Positions 1 to 10,365 of a DNA stretch of 64,000 nt are shown piece by piece. The notes beneath the pieces are model-generated. The model made no database searches. It saw nothing but the letters and a program-made list of their open reading frames with translations, and was not told the origin of the DNA. The DNA comes from Sympetrum striolatum (Eukaryota; Arthropoda; Insecta; Odonata; Libellulidae). Within the stretch, counting starts at the first letter, position 1, and each line of letters starts with the position of its first letter. The stretch is taken from positions 94,552,615 through 94,616,614 of the forward strand of contig OX388346.1 in NCBI GenBank assembly GCA_947579665.1. Direction: 5' to 3'. The position numbers and the translations under genes were made by a program.

Positions 1-640
1 ACGGAGAAATAATTGAAACTGGAAACCCTTCAATAATTAACTTTCTTCTTCCCCAAAATGGTACACATCGAAATTTCACTATTTCATGTTGACTATCAAC
101 ATGTCCGTTCTGTGGAACTTCTTAACAGTCATTAGTTCATAAAATTCAAGTTACATTGAACGAAAATTGTTTATCACCATATTTCCCAAATATTTCATAC
201 TAATGTATGCCATTTAAAAACATATCGACGAACACTCCTTACTTTCAAATTATTCTGCATGCTGTAAAACGCTGGGGTGACTCCGATATCACGAAACACT
301 GTTTAACTTAATATATATCACTAACAGTTGATGAAATTATACAAATACTAGTTCAATATTCAAACAGCAAAATTAAATACAGCCGAGTGTATTCGGGATT
401 CAATTCCTTAATCATATATTCTTACCCAAGTTTTCCAAGCCCTATGCAACGTTTGCATAGGCAAAACCCACATTTTAAATTACTTACATTTGCTTCGGAC
501 TGGGAAAACAGAAAAATCTTATTTCTGGTTGCTCGCTAGAAGATTTAAACCCCGCTACAACGCAACGAAGCTTCATCTTCAAGTTATACAAACGCAGAGA
601 AAGATAGAATACCACCACAACACGCGAGTCGATTTACGTT
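1..640. other. No gene recognised; upstream intergenic DNA
   Basis: AT-rich sequence with no convincing reading frame, RNA gene or repeat boundary. It lies upstream of the duplicated Sec13-proximal segment. Confidence 0.4.
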
Positions 641-642
641 AA

Positions 643-704
643 CAGTGGAAATTCAAAAATGGCTGTTTTTCTAGAGGCTTAACCACTTCTTCCTTATTTA
701 TTCA
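643..704 (+). repeat. Upstream copy (left part) of duplicated Sec13 5' segment
   Basis: This stretch (GTGGAAATTCAAAAATGGCT, then a CTAGAGGCTTAACC-type segment) matches 3364-3410 just upstream of the Sec13 start. The match resumes at about 2671-2790 after the Harbinger insertion. The insertion therefore split one of two tandem copies of a promoter-proximal segment. Confidence 0.55.
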
Positions 705-895
705 GGCCCAAGTGCACCAATCTCGGTTAAGGCTTAACCGCGGTTAAAGTGTTAACTAACCGCGGTTAAGGCCATTTTCAAGTGCACCAACCTCGGTTAG
801 CGTTAACCGGGCAGCTGACCGCGGTTAAGAATTAACCGGCCGAAATCGACCGGTTAACTTACTTAATCGGTGTAGCAACAAGAGTAGTAAACAAT

Positions 896-1060
896 TATGG
901 CGTTTTGATTTGATAGTTTTGAAGATGAACTCCTGTATTTAGATTATTTAGAAAGCCACAATAATTTACAGCGTAGAAACCATGACGCTAGGGTGAATCC
1001 TTTCGATAATTTAAGTGAAACTAAATTGTACGAAAGATATAGGCTGAGGAAAGTAACTTT
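896..1060 (+). pseudogene. Harbinger transposase N-terminal remnant
   Basis: Forward translation includes DSFEDELLYLDYLE and, further on, VNPFDNLSETKLYERYRLRK. The pattern of a NPF motif followed by an F/Y-x-x-R-Y-R-L segment is typical of the start of HARBI1/PIF transposases, just before the nuclease domain. No start codon or downstream catalytic region is preserved, so this is a short decayed piece. Confidence 0.55.
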
Positions 1061-2159
1061 CCCTCTTAGAAAATATTCGCCATCACCTTGAATATCCAAG
1101 CCAGAGAAACAATCCTCTTTCGCCGATGGATAAACTTAAGCTTAAGTTAAATTTTGACTACGTTGAGATTTTACGCCACAGGTGCGTTTCACATGCTGAT
1201 AGGAGATTCTTTCGGAATACACCGAACTACTACTTTACATGCAATATACATATACTACTTCCACTTCGTGAATTTCTACTATAGGAGTCTCAGTAAATGA
1301 TACTTATTCATTTTGTGCTGTATCTGAATTCTCCAACGCATCCTATAGACATGTTTGAATGCTATAAATGCATTTAATATTAGTAGTTTACTATACTCAT
1401 GATTTATACAAGGTGTAAACTTATGTTACCTGTAACCCTACCTCTGATGAATTTGATATATGTTGTGGTAGAATGATTATATGCTACTGATCTAAATAAG
1501 TAACCAGATTTGATTAATTTTTTCATTTTATTTAGGTAACTGGTATAAAATATTATTATGCTAACCATTACTACGATAAAAAGCATCCGAATCAAAGGGT
1601 CTTACATTAGGACCCAAAATAAATGCTACCTTTTCGTTCATTCGGTAAAATTTCATTAGTCCTAAAGTGAAATTTTACCCATTCGGTAAAAAGTGAAATT
1701 TTACCGTTCATTCTAATTCTTTTTCATTTGATGGCCCTCCTCTTATCCAGTCATATACATTTCCATCTTCTCACCTACTATATCTTTCCTTGTCTTTCTT
1801 TTAGCATGTTTTCAATTGGCCATGTAATCTTTTAACAACACCATATAAATTCACTCATGTTATTTTAAAATTTAAGCAAGCTAAAGAAGTTATTTGGATA
1901 AGATTAAAATTAGTGAGAAAATTAAGTTATAAGAGTGTTTCAACTGCACACTATAATTGCTGTTACGAATTTAATTCTCTTTATAATACTTGCGAATATA
2001 GAAGATTGCTAAAATAACATTGTACTAATGACTAATACTATAAATAAACATTGATAAAATTCAAAAGCATGCGAAATGAAGAGCGACAGGTAATAAGTAT
2101 TTCATTGTGTACGATAAAAGTACAAGAAATATCGCTTAAACAAATTTAATTGTTATTTA

Positions 2160-2362
2160 ATTTCATATCCCCTAAATCACCAGGAAGGGAATTGAATTCT
2201 AAGACAATCTTCTGCCATGCCAACTCTTTCTCCTTCAATTATTTCCCATCTGTCTTCTTGTTCTCAATGATGTCTTTTCGTCTTATAGCCAAATCGATCA
2301 GAAGTTCAGCTTCATATTCATTAAAATTAGGGGTTCTCTGCCTTTTTTATCGTTTACGTCCA
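2160..2362 (-). pseudogene. Myb/SANT-like protein of Harbinger element, broken
   Basis: The reverse-strand reading gives RTPNFNEYEAELLIDLAIRR, then a KDIIENKKTD segment, a stop, and LKEKELAWQKIVLEFNS. This matches the Myb/SANT-like DNA-binding protein usually encoded as the second gene of PIF/Harbinger transposons. Stops at both ends of the readable segment show it is dead. The 96-codon frame on the opposite strand here is a shadow. Confidence 0.6.
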
Positions 2363-2670
2363 TCTCTTATAGCCATTATTTACTATTTGTTCCACAGACA
2401 AAGTGTACACACTTTAAGGTCAACTTATATCATTATTTAATACTCGTCCAAGATATCAACAACAAAGACAAATGAATTGCGATATACGTTTAGGCGAGCA
2501 CTAAGCGGTACTCAACGTATTCACAGGGACGTTAATCGGCCGTCAGCTAACCGCGGTTACGAAAACCTCGGTTACTGTTGGTGCACTCCAAACTTAAGTT
2601 GACCGCCGTTAATATTTAACCGCGGTCAGCTAACGGTGGATTTAACCGAGATTGGTGCACTCGGGCCTCA

Positions 2671-2790
2671 GTTTATTCACTGGAACCGATGGAACCGCCT
2701 CCACTACATAATGTCGGAGAAAGGCTGAGGAGGGCAAAACTCGAACAAATGAACGCTTGTCATCCCGTTGGTCCCAGGCACGGGAGCGAC
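2671..2790 (+). repeat. Upstream copy (right part) of duplicated Sec13 5' segment
   Basis: The segment shares GGAGAAAGGCTGAGGAGG-like and AAATGAACGCTTGTCAT blocks with 3452-3500. With 643-704 it forms the older, Harbinger-interrupted copy of the sequence lying upstream of Sec13. Confidence 0.55.
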
Positions 2791-3361
2791 TCTCCGTAAG
2801 GGGGGGGTGGGACGGATTCTTTTTGCCGAAGTTTAACAGATGGCCTGTATATTGTACCAGACGAATATACTTTTACGTAATATATAATGTATTTGGCATA
2901 TTGTATCTACTCTATTACAGTTTAAACCGTTTAAAGAAACACTTCCTATAGTTTCTTTGTAAAATGAATTTAAAAATCAGCGTCAATTTATAGTTTCAAT
3001 TAATTACAAAACATCACCTCAGCCTGATACAGGTACCGTGGCGTAATGGATAACACACGGAACTCCAAGGAGGAAGTATGCTGGTTCGATACCAAGATAA
3101 TTCAGTTTTTTCGCATCTCTTTTTCGGTCACAAAATTACTGTTTTTAGTAAATACTTTATCAATTTCAATTCCACAGTCAAGAATAACTATATGTTGGTT
3201 TTACTTTTCATTTCATTTTGCTGAATAATACATATAATCTTTTGGGTAGAAAAATTATTCGTCGACGGGATTATTTTCAACGCACTCACAAGTCTCACAA
3301 ATGTACGCTGCTATTTGAAATCACTTAACTACATTCTAAGACCGTAGACGAACATCATGCA
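2791..3361. other. Intergenic DNA with a tRNA-Arg-like fragment
   Basis: No gene was recognised. 3032-3095 resembles the 5' half of an arginine tRNA (A-box-like GTGGCGTAATGG, B-box-like GGTTCGATACC). The anticodon stem and acceptor stem do not pair, so it is better read as a tRNA-derived SINE head or tRNA pseudogene than as a working tRNA. Confidence 0.35.
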
Positions 3362-3627
3362 CAGTGGAAATTCAAAATTGGCTTTTTTTCGAGAGGCCTA
3401 AACACCTCTTCATTGCTACTATTGGCTCCAGTGGCGCCCTTCACTCGGTGCGGGAAAAGGCTGCGGAGGACAGAACTATGACAAATGAACGCTTGTCATG
3501 GCCCTGGTCCCAGGGTACCGGTCGAAAAAAAAGAAAAACGGGCTATGCGCATGGAAACTGTCACTAGCTGCTTTCGCATCAACTGCATCGTGTAAAGTGA
3601 CCGTAAGGAACAGCTATCGTTAAGCCA
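3362..3627 (+). promoter_or_regulatory. Probable Sec13 promoter and 5' UTR region
   Basis: This is GC-richer than its surroundings and lies directly before the Sec13 start codon. It contains the second copy of the duplicated upstream segment, including AAATGAACGCTTGTCAT at about 3482-3498. No TATA box is evident. The transcription start is not visible; assignment is by position and duplication only. Confidence 0.4.
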
Positions 3628-3783
3628 ATGGTATGTCATCATGGGAGTACTAAAATATCTTTTACATTTTATTTTAAAATTCACCTACGAAGAAATTGAA
3701 CTAATATATGATCTGACTTGGTTACCGTCATGTTTTAGGTGTCATTGGTGAAATCTATCGATACTGCCCACGAAGATGTCATT
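3628..3783 (+). CDS. Sec13: Sec13 exons 1-2 (initiator Met plus 15 residues)
   Basis: Sec13 is a WD40 beta-propeller that pairs with Sec31 in the COPII outer coat and with Nup proteins in the nuclear pore Y-complex. The ATG at 3628-3630 is followed at once by a GTATGT donor. A 108-bp intron ends in TTTTAG at 3738. Exon 2 (3739-3783) encodes [15 protein letters not shown] and ends at a GTAAGG donor. Together these give [16 protein letters not shown], the conserved Sec13 N-terminus. A lone Met in the first coding exon decides the start. Confidence in gene identity is high; exon 1 rests on the perfect ATG-donor junction. Confidence 0.85.
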
Positions 3784-3860
3784 GTAAGGGAAATGCTTAC
3801 GTTTTATTAAAATTCTGTGTAACGTACCCTGCAAGTTTATGCCAGTTTTATTTCCGACAG

Positions 3861-3989
3861 CATGATGCAGAATTGGACTTCAATGGCATACGACTGGCTA
3901 CTTGTTCTTCAGATCATACTGTGAAGATCCATGACCTAAGATGCGGGAATCAAAGATTAATCGCCGAACTTAAGGGACATGATGGACCA
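3861..3989 (+). CDS. Sec13: Sec13 exon 3 (first WD40 blade)
   Basis: A clean phase-0 exon of 43 codons lies between a CCGACAG acceptor and a GTGAGT donor. It encodes [20 protein letters not shown], then [10 protein letters not shown] and a LKGHDGP end. The [18 protein letters not shown] signature and the closing GHxGPVW (continued in the next exon) are diagnostic for Sec13. It joins without frame change to exons 2 and 4. Confidence 0.9.
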
Positions 3990-4357
3990 GTGAGTATGAA
4001 GAACCTAGCTTGATAAAATTTTCCATCCATCTCATTTTGTTTACTTATTGAAGTAACATGTGAACAATGTTCTCAGAGGAAAATTAAATTTTTCTGCCGT
4101 TAGAAGTCGGGTAATGAAGTACCAAAATATCTGTTTGGTCAAGGACATAAGCAATCATTGTTTGAGTTTTTTCTTTCTTATTCAAAATATAATGTTTAAG
4201 TGATTTGTCAACGGAGGATTGACGTAATATGCTCTAGTGACAAAGTTTTCAAAGGAGGTTTCTCTCTCTACTTACAGAAGAATTCCCATTATCTTTTAGC
4301 CATTGAATCAATCTGTTTTTTTTTCAATAAATATAATAAGATAAATATTTATCCCAG

Positions 4358-4493
4358 GTTTGGCAAGTTGCGTGGTCTCACCAAAGTTTTGGAAACCTAC
4401 TTGCATCTTGTTCATATGACAGAAAGGTGATCATTTGGAAAGAAACTAATTTATGGACGAAAATATTTGAATACGCAGCTCATGAATCATCAG
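4358..4493 (+). CDS. Sec13: Sec13 exon 4 (second WD40 blade)
   Basis: The exon starts after TATCCCAG and ends before GTGAGA. It encodes [20 protein letters not shown] followed by DRKVIIWKE and HESS, leaving one base for the next codon. The WD-repeat core [14 protein letters not shown] is nearly invariant in animal Sec13. The following intron (4494-9991) holds a Tigger transposon. Confidence 0.9.
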
Positions 4494-5083
4494 GTGAGAA
4501 AAGCCATTATTTAAATAGTGAAATCTAGCTAACGTCAGTGCTGTTTTTATTTGCGTAATTATTTATATTTTTGGTAAAACTAGAAATTTACCATATTTTT
4601 TTACAAAGGAAAAAATGAACAATAAATGAAGAAAATTCCTTTCAAACATATTTAATATAAAATTAGGTTGTTTTTCAATGGAACCAGAATTTATGGCACT
4701 ATTGTAGTTTACTGTTTAACCAAAATATTTAAAATTAATTGAATCTGATCTTGTATAGTTCACAATCACAACCCACCTCTCTTTAAAAGTATTAGCATTT
4801 GATGGTGTTCAGAGTAATAGGTTGCTGGGGCGAGATTTGGTATTGGTGAGCCCCAATTGTAGCCTCTCAAGCATGCATTAAATGTGCTATTTGCGAGTGG
4901 TAAATAATGAAATTATTTAAATACATCATTTGACCAATCTAGTAATAAAAAACAGTGATTTACAAAATATAGGTCTTTTAATTTGAATTCTTTTAATGTT
5001 TTGTGGTATTTAGAATGTTTCTATTATACTTCTAAAACTTTAATGGTAAAATTATGGCCCTTCAGGTGGACATGATGATGCAC

Positions 5084-5115
5084 CTGAAGATAACTAGCGT
5101 TAGTTGAAACCAGTC
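5084..5115 (+). ncRNA. Hammerhead-ribozyme-like motif
   Basis: CTGAAGA is followed by a 5-bp stem II (AACTA/TAGTT, 4-nt loop), then GAAA, a minimal 2-bp stem III and a GTC cleavage triplet. This order is the hammerhead core. The base pair next to the cleavage site in stem I is mismatched and CAGGTG/CACCTG pairing upstream would compete, so activity is doubtful. Such short-stem-III hammerheads are known in Penelope-like retroelements. Confidence 0.4.
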
Positions 5116-5258
5116 ATGAAATAACATTTTCCTGGAAACTTTGCAGAAACTGCAAAGAAATTTAATTAATAATGATTGTAACCTTTTCTTTTATCTATCA
5201 TATCTTTTTTTGTAAATTTTAGCGTAAAATACTCAAAATTTTACTATTGTTAGTTATA

Positions 5259-7467
5259 CAGGAATACCTCGATTATCGCGGTTATTGTTGCCACGAAAAA
5301 TACCGCAATAATCGAATCTGCGATAATCGGGATAGATGATGCATGTAAAATGGGTGATCGTTGCCAAGGATTTTCAAATCTATTTATTAAATTTTGTATA
5401 TGAGTTAAAAAAGAAAGGTTCATTTAGAAAAACAAGATTATTCTTTAATATTAATTTACATATAAGGAGTACGTACATACAATTATTCTTTCCTGGATAA
5501 AAACTGGTGTAGATTTGTCTGGTAGAATCTTTTCTTTCTTTTTTCTTCGTATAAAACTCGATAGCAACGGATGGAGTTTTCAATTTCATGACGAACTTTC
5601 ATTGATCGCTCGAGATTAGGATCGCTGTTTAAGATTTTATCTTTGAAGATTTCAGCAACTCGAAAAACTTCGTCCATTTCTTTGAGGGTAAATTCCTTTG
5701 CTGGCACGTCAATTTGTTCGTCATTATCATCCATTTGATCATCATAAGCACGTTCTCTCTCGAGGTCAATTAGGTCTTCATCATCCAGTTCCTTATCATG
5801 TAACTGAAGCAGGTCCTGAACATCACCTTTTTCGATTTCGGTTAGTCCTAGATCGAAGCCAAACTTAGTTATGTCATTGATAGCACGGGTTACTTCATCA
5901 TTAAATCCTTTAAAACCATTTCCACAATTGGGAATAATCTTTTGCCACGCTGCTTTAAGGTTGCTAGATGTTACTTCACTCCATGCTTTCTTGACATTCT
6001 CAATGCAATTTTTTATATTGTATGCCTTCCAGAATTCTGTCAAAGTCATAGCTTCATCTCCTGTAGTCATTTTTATTGCTTGGGAAAAAGTTCTTCGTAG
6101 GTAATACGCCTTAAAGGATGCAATTACACCTTGATCCATTGGCTGGATGATGGAAGTGGTATTAGGTGGTAAATAAATAACTTCTACATTTTTGCACAAG
6201 TCATTCAGTGCTGTTGGATGACTAGGTGCATTATCTAATATCAACAAGATTTTAAAATCGAGATTCAATGACTTGCAGTACCTTTCAGCTTCAGGACAAA
6301 AACAGTTTTTAAACCAATCCTCAAACATAGTTTTTGTCATCCACGCTCTTTTATTGGATCTCCAATGAACAGGAAGAAAATTTTTATCCAAACTTCTAAG
6401 GGGGCGAGGATTTTGTGAACGATAAATAAAGAGAGGCTTCATCTTATAATCTCCAGAAGCATTGCCACATAGTAAAAGTGTTACACGCTCCTTTGAAACC
6501 TTGTAACCAGGCTGTGATTTTTCATTTTTTGCTAAAAATGTTTTAGTGGGCATTTTTTTCCAAAACAAGCCTGTTTCGTCAGCATTAAATATCTGATCAT
6601 CGGTATAATTACCTTCTTCAATGATCTGTTGCAATTTACCAGGAAAACTAGCTGCTGCTTTTTCGTCGGCACTTGCAATTTCACCTTGTACACGAACACT
6701 ATGAATGCCTGATCGCTTTTTGAACCGATCAAACCACCCTGAACTTGCAGAGAATGTTTCTTCCATTACTGTCGCCAAACCATTTTCACTTTCTAATTGT
6801 TTTCTTTTTAAGGTTTCAAACAAATTCAATGCTTTTGTTTTTATAGTCATTTGACTAAGAGGAATTCTCTTTTGGTTACAATCTTCTATCCACACTGACA
6901 ATAGTGTTTCCATTTCAATCATAAGTTGGCTTCTGTTTCTCGTAGTTTGGGACCCAGATGAGGTCGATGCACTTTGTCCTTGTTGCTTATAGTTTGTAGA
7001 ATGTTCTAAAATATGGCGAACAGTTGATTAATTTAGACCATACTCTCTTGCAATTTTGGCTTTAGTTATGCCTGCTTCATACTTATTTATCATATGCAAC
7101 TTATCTTCTAAACTTATCACTCTACGTTTCTTCTTTAAAGCTACAGACTTGATATCACCCTTGTTTATTTTAGCATTCATTGTAGGGGTAAATAAGAAAA
7201 GAAATAAATATCCACAATTACTTCAGTGAAATGGGGGCAGTTACTAGTGAGTGGTGAGCAGACGCCGTCAGAAAAAAGCCAAGCACTACAAGAGGTAGTG
7301 CTACCTGGACAGTGGTGACTCGAACTAAAAGTAATGTAGTGGGCTCCATCTCGCGTCCGCGATAATTCGAATTTTGAGCGCAATAATTGGAATTTTGGTA
7401 TCAAATTATAAACCGCGATAAATCGAGAATCGCAATAATCGAAACCGCGATAATCGAGGTATTCCTG
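5259..7467 (-). mobile_element. Tigger-type (Tc/mariner, pogo clade) transposon
   Basis: Terminal inverted repeats start CAGGAATACCTCGATTATCG and are mirrored at 7448-7467. Subterminal repeats of CGCGATAATCG type extend the similarity. The left flank carries the expected TA at 5257-5258; the right flank reads TT, so one side of the target duplication has mutated. The single gene runs on the - strand. The element sits in a Sec13 intron in antisense orientation. Confidence 0.85.
5483..7180 (-). pseudogene. Tigger/pogo transposase with one in-frame stop
   Basis: From an ATG at 7178-7180 the frame runs about 565 codons to 5483 with one internal TAA at about 7028-7030. That stop falls in the N-terminal helix-turn-helix (KAKIAREYGLN then stop then STVRHILEH). 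The longest open part (ATG at 6920-6922) is 479 residues. It holds the CENP-B-like DNA-binding region (SGWFDRFKKRSGI) and the DDE-superfamily catalytic core, whose three aspartates are visible in FNADETG, LLILDNAPSHP and QPMDQGVIASFK; the third acidic residue is D, as in Tigger. An acidic tail follows. One substitution would make it full length, so insertion is probably fairly recent. Confidence 0.85.
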
Positions 7468-9716
7468 TTTAACTTTACCCTTGTAATGTATGATGATAAA
7501 GAAAATGAATTTTTCTCAGGTTTCCAGTCAGGGTTCTGCTTCAATATTTTAATATTCAATTAACAATGCAAAAATATATCAATTAACATTTTCACACTTT
7601 CATCTCGAAAAATGTGTTGAGAAAATACCAGTCTTATAAAATGATTTTAAATACAGAAATACGTAATTTCATTTATATTTCTAACAAAGATATAATAATA
7701 ATTTTATCATTACAATTAGTACTAGTACTGTTTAAAATTATTTATTAAAGTATATTTGTGAATCCACTCATATTTGAGTCTGCACTTTCTGATGAATTAC
7801 CGTAATTATCCATATATAGTACGCATTTTTTTCCACGAAAATACGTCAAAAAAGTAGGGTACGTATTATACATTGTGACCAACATCATCTTTTTATTCAG
7901 GCTGTAGATGACACTTGAAGTAAATAACTCAACATGCATTTATGTATTCTGATTTCACATTTATTCTGAAAAGAACACTGTTGCTTATTAATAAAATTAT
8001 TAAATTAAAACAAAATTTCAGAGGGGAAGAACCAGTTATTGATAGATCGTATTGAGATATCAAAGGGGTATGTAAAAGCAAAGCCATCCATTAGCAGCAT
8101 TCCATGCTTACGTGGTGTTCTGTCGGGTGCTGGTGCTGGTCTGGCAGATGACCATACGCGAATAATAGCGTAGAATTCCATTCTCTAAAAGCCAAATGCG
8201 TTTTATACATGGTGATAAGAAAATTCTCACATTGTGCTCGTTATAACGTGGGTGCATATTATCATTGAAAAATTATGGTAATCTCTATTTTATTTGCCTA
8301 AAATAGCTGACTTTACTTTGATGATCACCGGAGCAGGGTATATTCTTGCACCCTCGTGAATTAGCTACCATGTGAGTGAAATATTCCCAAAGATGTAATA
8401 CTCAAAAGAGATGGTAAGGCAAAATAGCTGCTTTCATCACAAAGCCTTTTAATCATGCATCTGAAATAAGTATTATGCACTGAGCATATTTTGTTAACAT
8501 TGAGCAAAAATTCTCATTCAATTAGAGTAGTGGAACAAATGCAGAAGACAAATTTCTGTCAGAATATCTGCAATACAGTGAAGGATAAAAAAATGAAAAA
8601 TGGGTGACCTTTCCTCAGAAGAATACCTGGAGATGTCTGTAGGACTTCTTTTTAAGTCATTTGTTTCCCGACGGAGAGCGTTAATTTTATTGGAGGATTT
8701 AGGACTTTTCCTTTGTCTCAAGTCTTTCTTCGTTAGCTAAATGGAAAATCTCTTGTACTTCACATTTTTCCCAAGGCTCCAAGTGTTGAAACTTTGTTTT
8801 ACCAGTTAAATACGTATCATAAAATGATTTTGTAGTCACCAATTTCTCTGGTTTATCATGTTGGTTTTTCCAATTGCTTGCCTTCTTGTTAACTTGTGCA
8901 CCTAGGGGCCGCACAATACTTTAAATTAATCCAAGTTCAATTAATTTGTCAAACACCCAGTTTTTATTAAAAAATTTGATAGTCTTTTGCTTTAGTTTCC
9001 ATAAATGCATTAATGGTTTTATCTATGTTATGAATTTTAAATCGGGATGACTTGGTTCATTTTGTCATTGAAATTAAGAAAATTGGAACTTAAACTCTTC
9101 CTTGTCAATGTAGGTGCAGCTTTAAGAGCCTGCAGTCATTTTCTTGTTGCTCAGAGGTTCCTAAATTAGAATTTAGCATACCAAATTTTCTTCCTGCTGG
9201 GATTGGGGAGAATTTCAAAACCTTTTATGTGCTTGATTCTCGCACTCAACAGCACAGCAGCAATGTATAATTATTTATTAACACTCACTGAATTTCTTCT
9301 GTGGTGAATATAATTTTTTGCTGTATTTAGATGTCTGAATGAAAAATTTTGTCATAGGATAGTTTTGGAAAGTACTGTGTGAGGAATGCATAAAAATGCA
9401 TCTTGAAATGTTCTTTTTTTGTTTCAGTCATCTTTTGCCATCCTTGGCTCTTTTCCACATGTAATTAACTCCTTATTAATCTATATTAAATTTTAAATAG
9501 CTGATGCTGAATATAGATGTTCAATACAGGAAGCAAGTTGCTGGATTTTTTAATTCACATCTTTAGTTCTTTCACTCTCATTCCTTGGGATACTTGCAGA
9601 TCATTTGTGTCCCTCAACAGCTACTTGTGTTTGAATAGGTCTTAAATCCGTGGATAAAATTTTGAATTACGGCATTGAAAATAACAATTTTTAGGACTTG
9701 AAATCCAGAGTTGAAT
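7468..9716. other. Sec13 intron sequence without clear features
   Basis: AT-rich intron. A lysine/glutamate-rich reverse-strand stretch at about 8600-8914 reads like diverged coding sequence in two frames, but I do not recognise it and it may be chance. Confidence 0.35.
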
Positions 9717-9800
9717 TGATTGATGGTTTAGTGATTAGAATAGCTGCCCAAAAAGTGAGAGACTTGGGTTTGAATCTTATTCATGCCATTATTTTCCACT
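9717..9800 (+). repeat. tRNA-derived SINE head (candidate)
   Basis: The segment TGGTTTAGTGATTAGAATAG resembles a degenerate polymerase III A box, and GGGTTTGAATC about 35 nt later resembles a B box. Spacing and order suit a tRNA-derived SINE promoter. The body downstream is not delimited. Confidence 0.45.
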
Positions 9801-9991
9801 TCTGTTTATTCTGGGTTTAAAGGCGCAAGCCTTCTTGAGCAACGTTAAAAACCTTTCTTTCATCTTGAGGGTCTGTAGAGTCTGAATGTAAAATATTATT
9901 GTAGGTATTGAAGTTGTAAGTTCTGAATGTACTTAACATGATTTTGTTTATAGGAAGTCAATGTTATAGTTTGAAATGATTTTGTTTCAAG

Positions 9992-10125
9992 TGAACTCAA
10001 TCAGGTGGGCGCCTCATGAATTTGGATTGATATTAGCTTGCGGCAGTTCAGATGGATCCATTTCTCTTCTAACCCATTCAGGTGGAATCAATTGGGATGT
10101 TAAAAAGATTATGAATGCTCATACT
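9992..10125 (+). CDS. Sec13: Sec13 exon 5 (third WD40 blade)
   Basis: Two bases complete the split valine, then 44 codons encode NSIRWAPHEFGLILACGSSD, then GSISLLTHSGG and INWDVKKIMNAHT. The exon lies between TTTCAAG and GTAAGG. APHE/DYGLxLACGSSDGxIS is a Sec13 hallmark, as is VKKIxNAHT before the next junction. Confidence 0.9.
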
Positions 10126-10240
10126 GTAAGGAAAACCTCTTAATTCCATTCTATTGTTTATAATTTTGCTAAAAAAAAATTTGTTTGTTGAGTAATATAT
10201 TGTTTGAATACAATTTTAAAATATTTCTTAATGTTTTAAT

Positions 10241-10365
10241 ATTGTATGTAATGCAGTAACTTGGTGTCCGCATTCTACTTTGTCAACGGACATTCACACT
10301 CCACGTCCAACTCTCATTAAAAGAATCGTCTCAGGGGGCTGTGATAACCTCGTGAAAATATGGAG
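10241..10365 (+). CDS. Sec13: Sec13 exon 6 (acceptor site abnormal)
   Basis: The frame gives IVCNAVTWCPHSTLSTDIHT, then PRPTLIKRIVSGGCDNLVKIW plus AG, and ends at a GTATGT donor. Sec13 proteins have IGCNAVxW here, so the reading should begin at 10241. The bases just before it are AAT, with no AG. The only nearby AG, at 10255-10256, would delete the motif and put TAA immediately after the junction. A G-to-T change also turns the conserved glycine into valine. Coding capacity is intact apart from this junction. Confidence 0.8.

Larger units (their letters stand above)
705..2667. mobile_element. PIF/Harbinger DNA transposon, internally decayed
   Basis: Inverted terminal repeats begin GGCCCAAGTGCACCAATCTC at the left, mirrored by GAGATTGGTGCACTCGGGCC at the right. 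Subterminal regions hold many copies of the palindrome-like word TTAACCGCGGTTAA. A TCA trinucleotide abuts both ends (702-704 and 2668-2670), fitting the 3-bp duplications of Harbinger elements. TTTATTCA also occurs near both ends (697-704 and 2672-2679), so the exact duplication is uncertain. Inside are a broken transposase N-terminus on the + strand and a broken Myb/SANT-like second protein on the - strand, the usual two-gene Harbinger layout. It is no longer autonomous. Confidence 0.75.

Noticed and set aside
2150..2440. 96-codon + strand frame as a gene
   Set aside because: It is antisense to a clear Myb/SANT-like Harbinger remnant.
3032..3095. Functional tRNA-Arg
   Set aside because: Acceptor and anticodon stems do not pair; kept only as a tRNA-like fragment.
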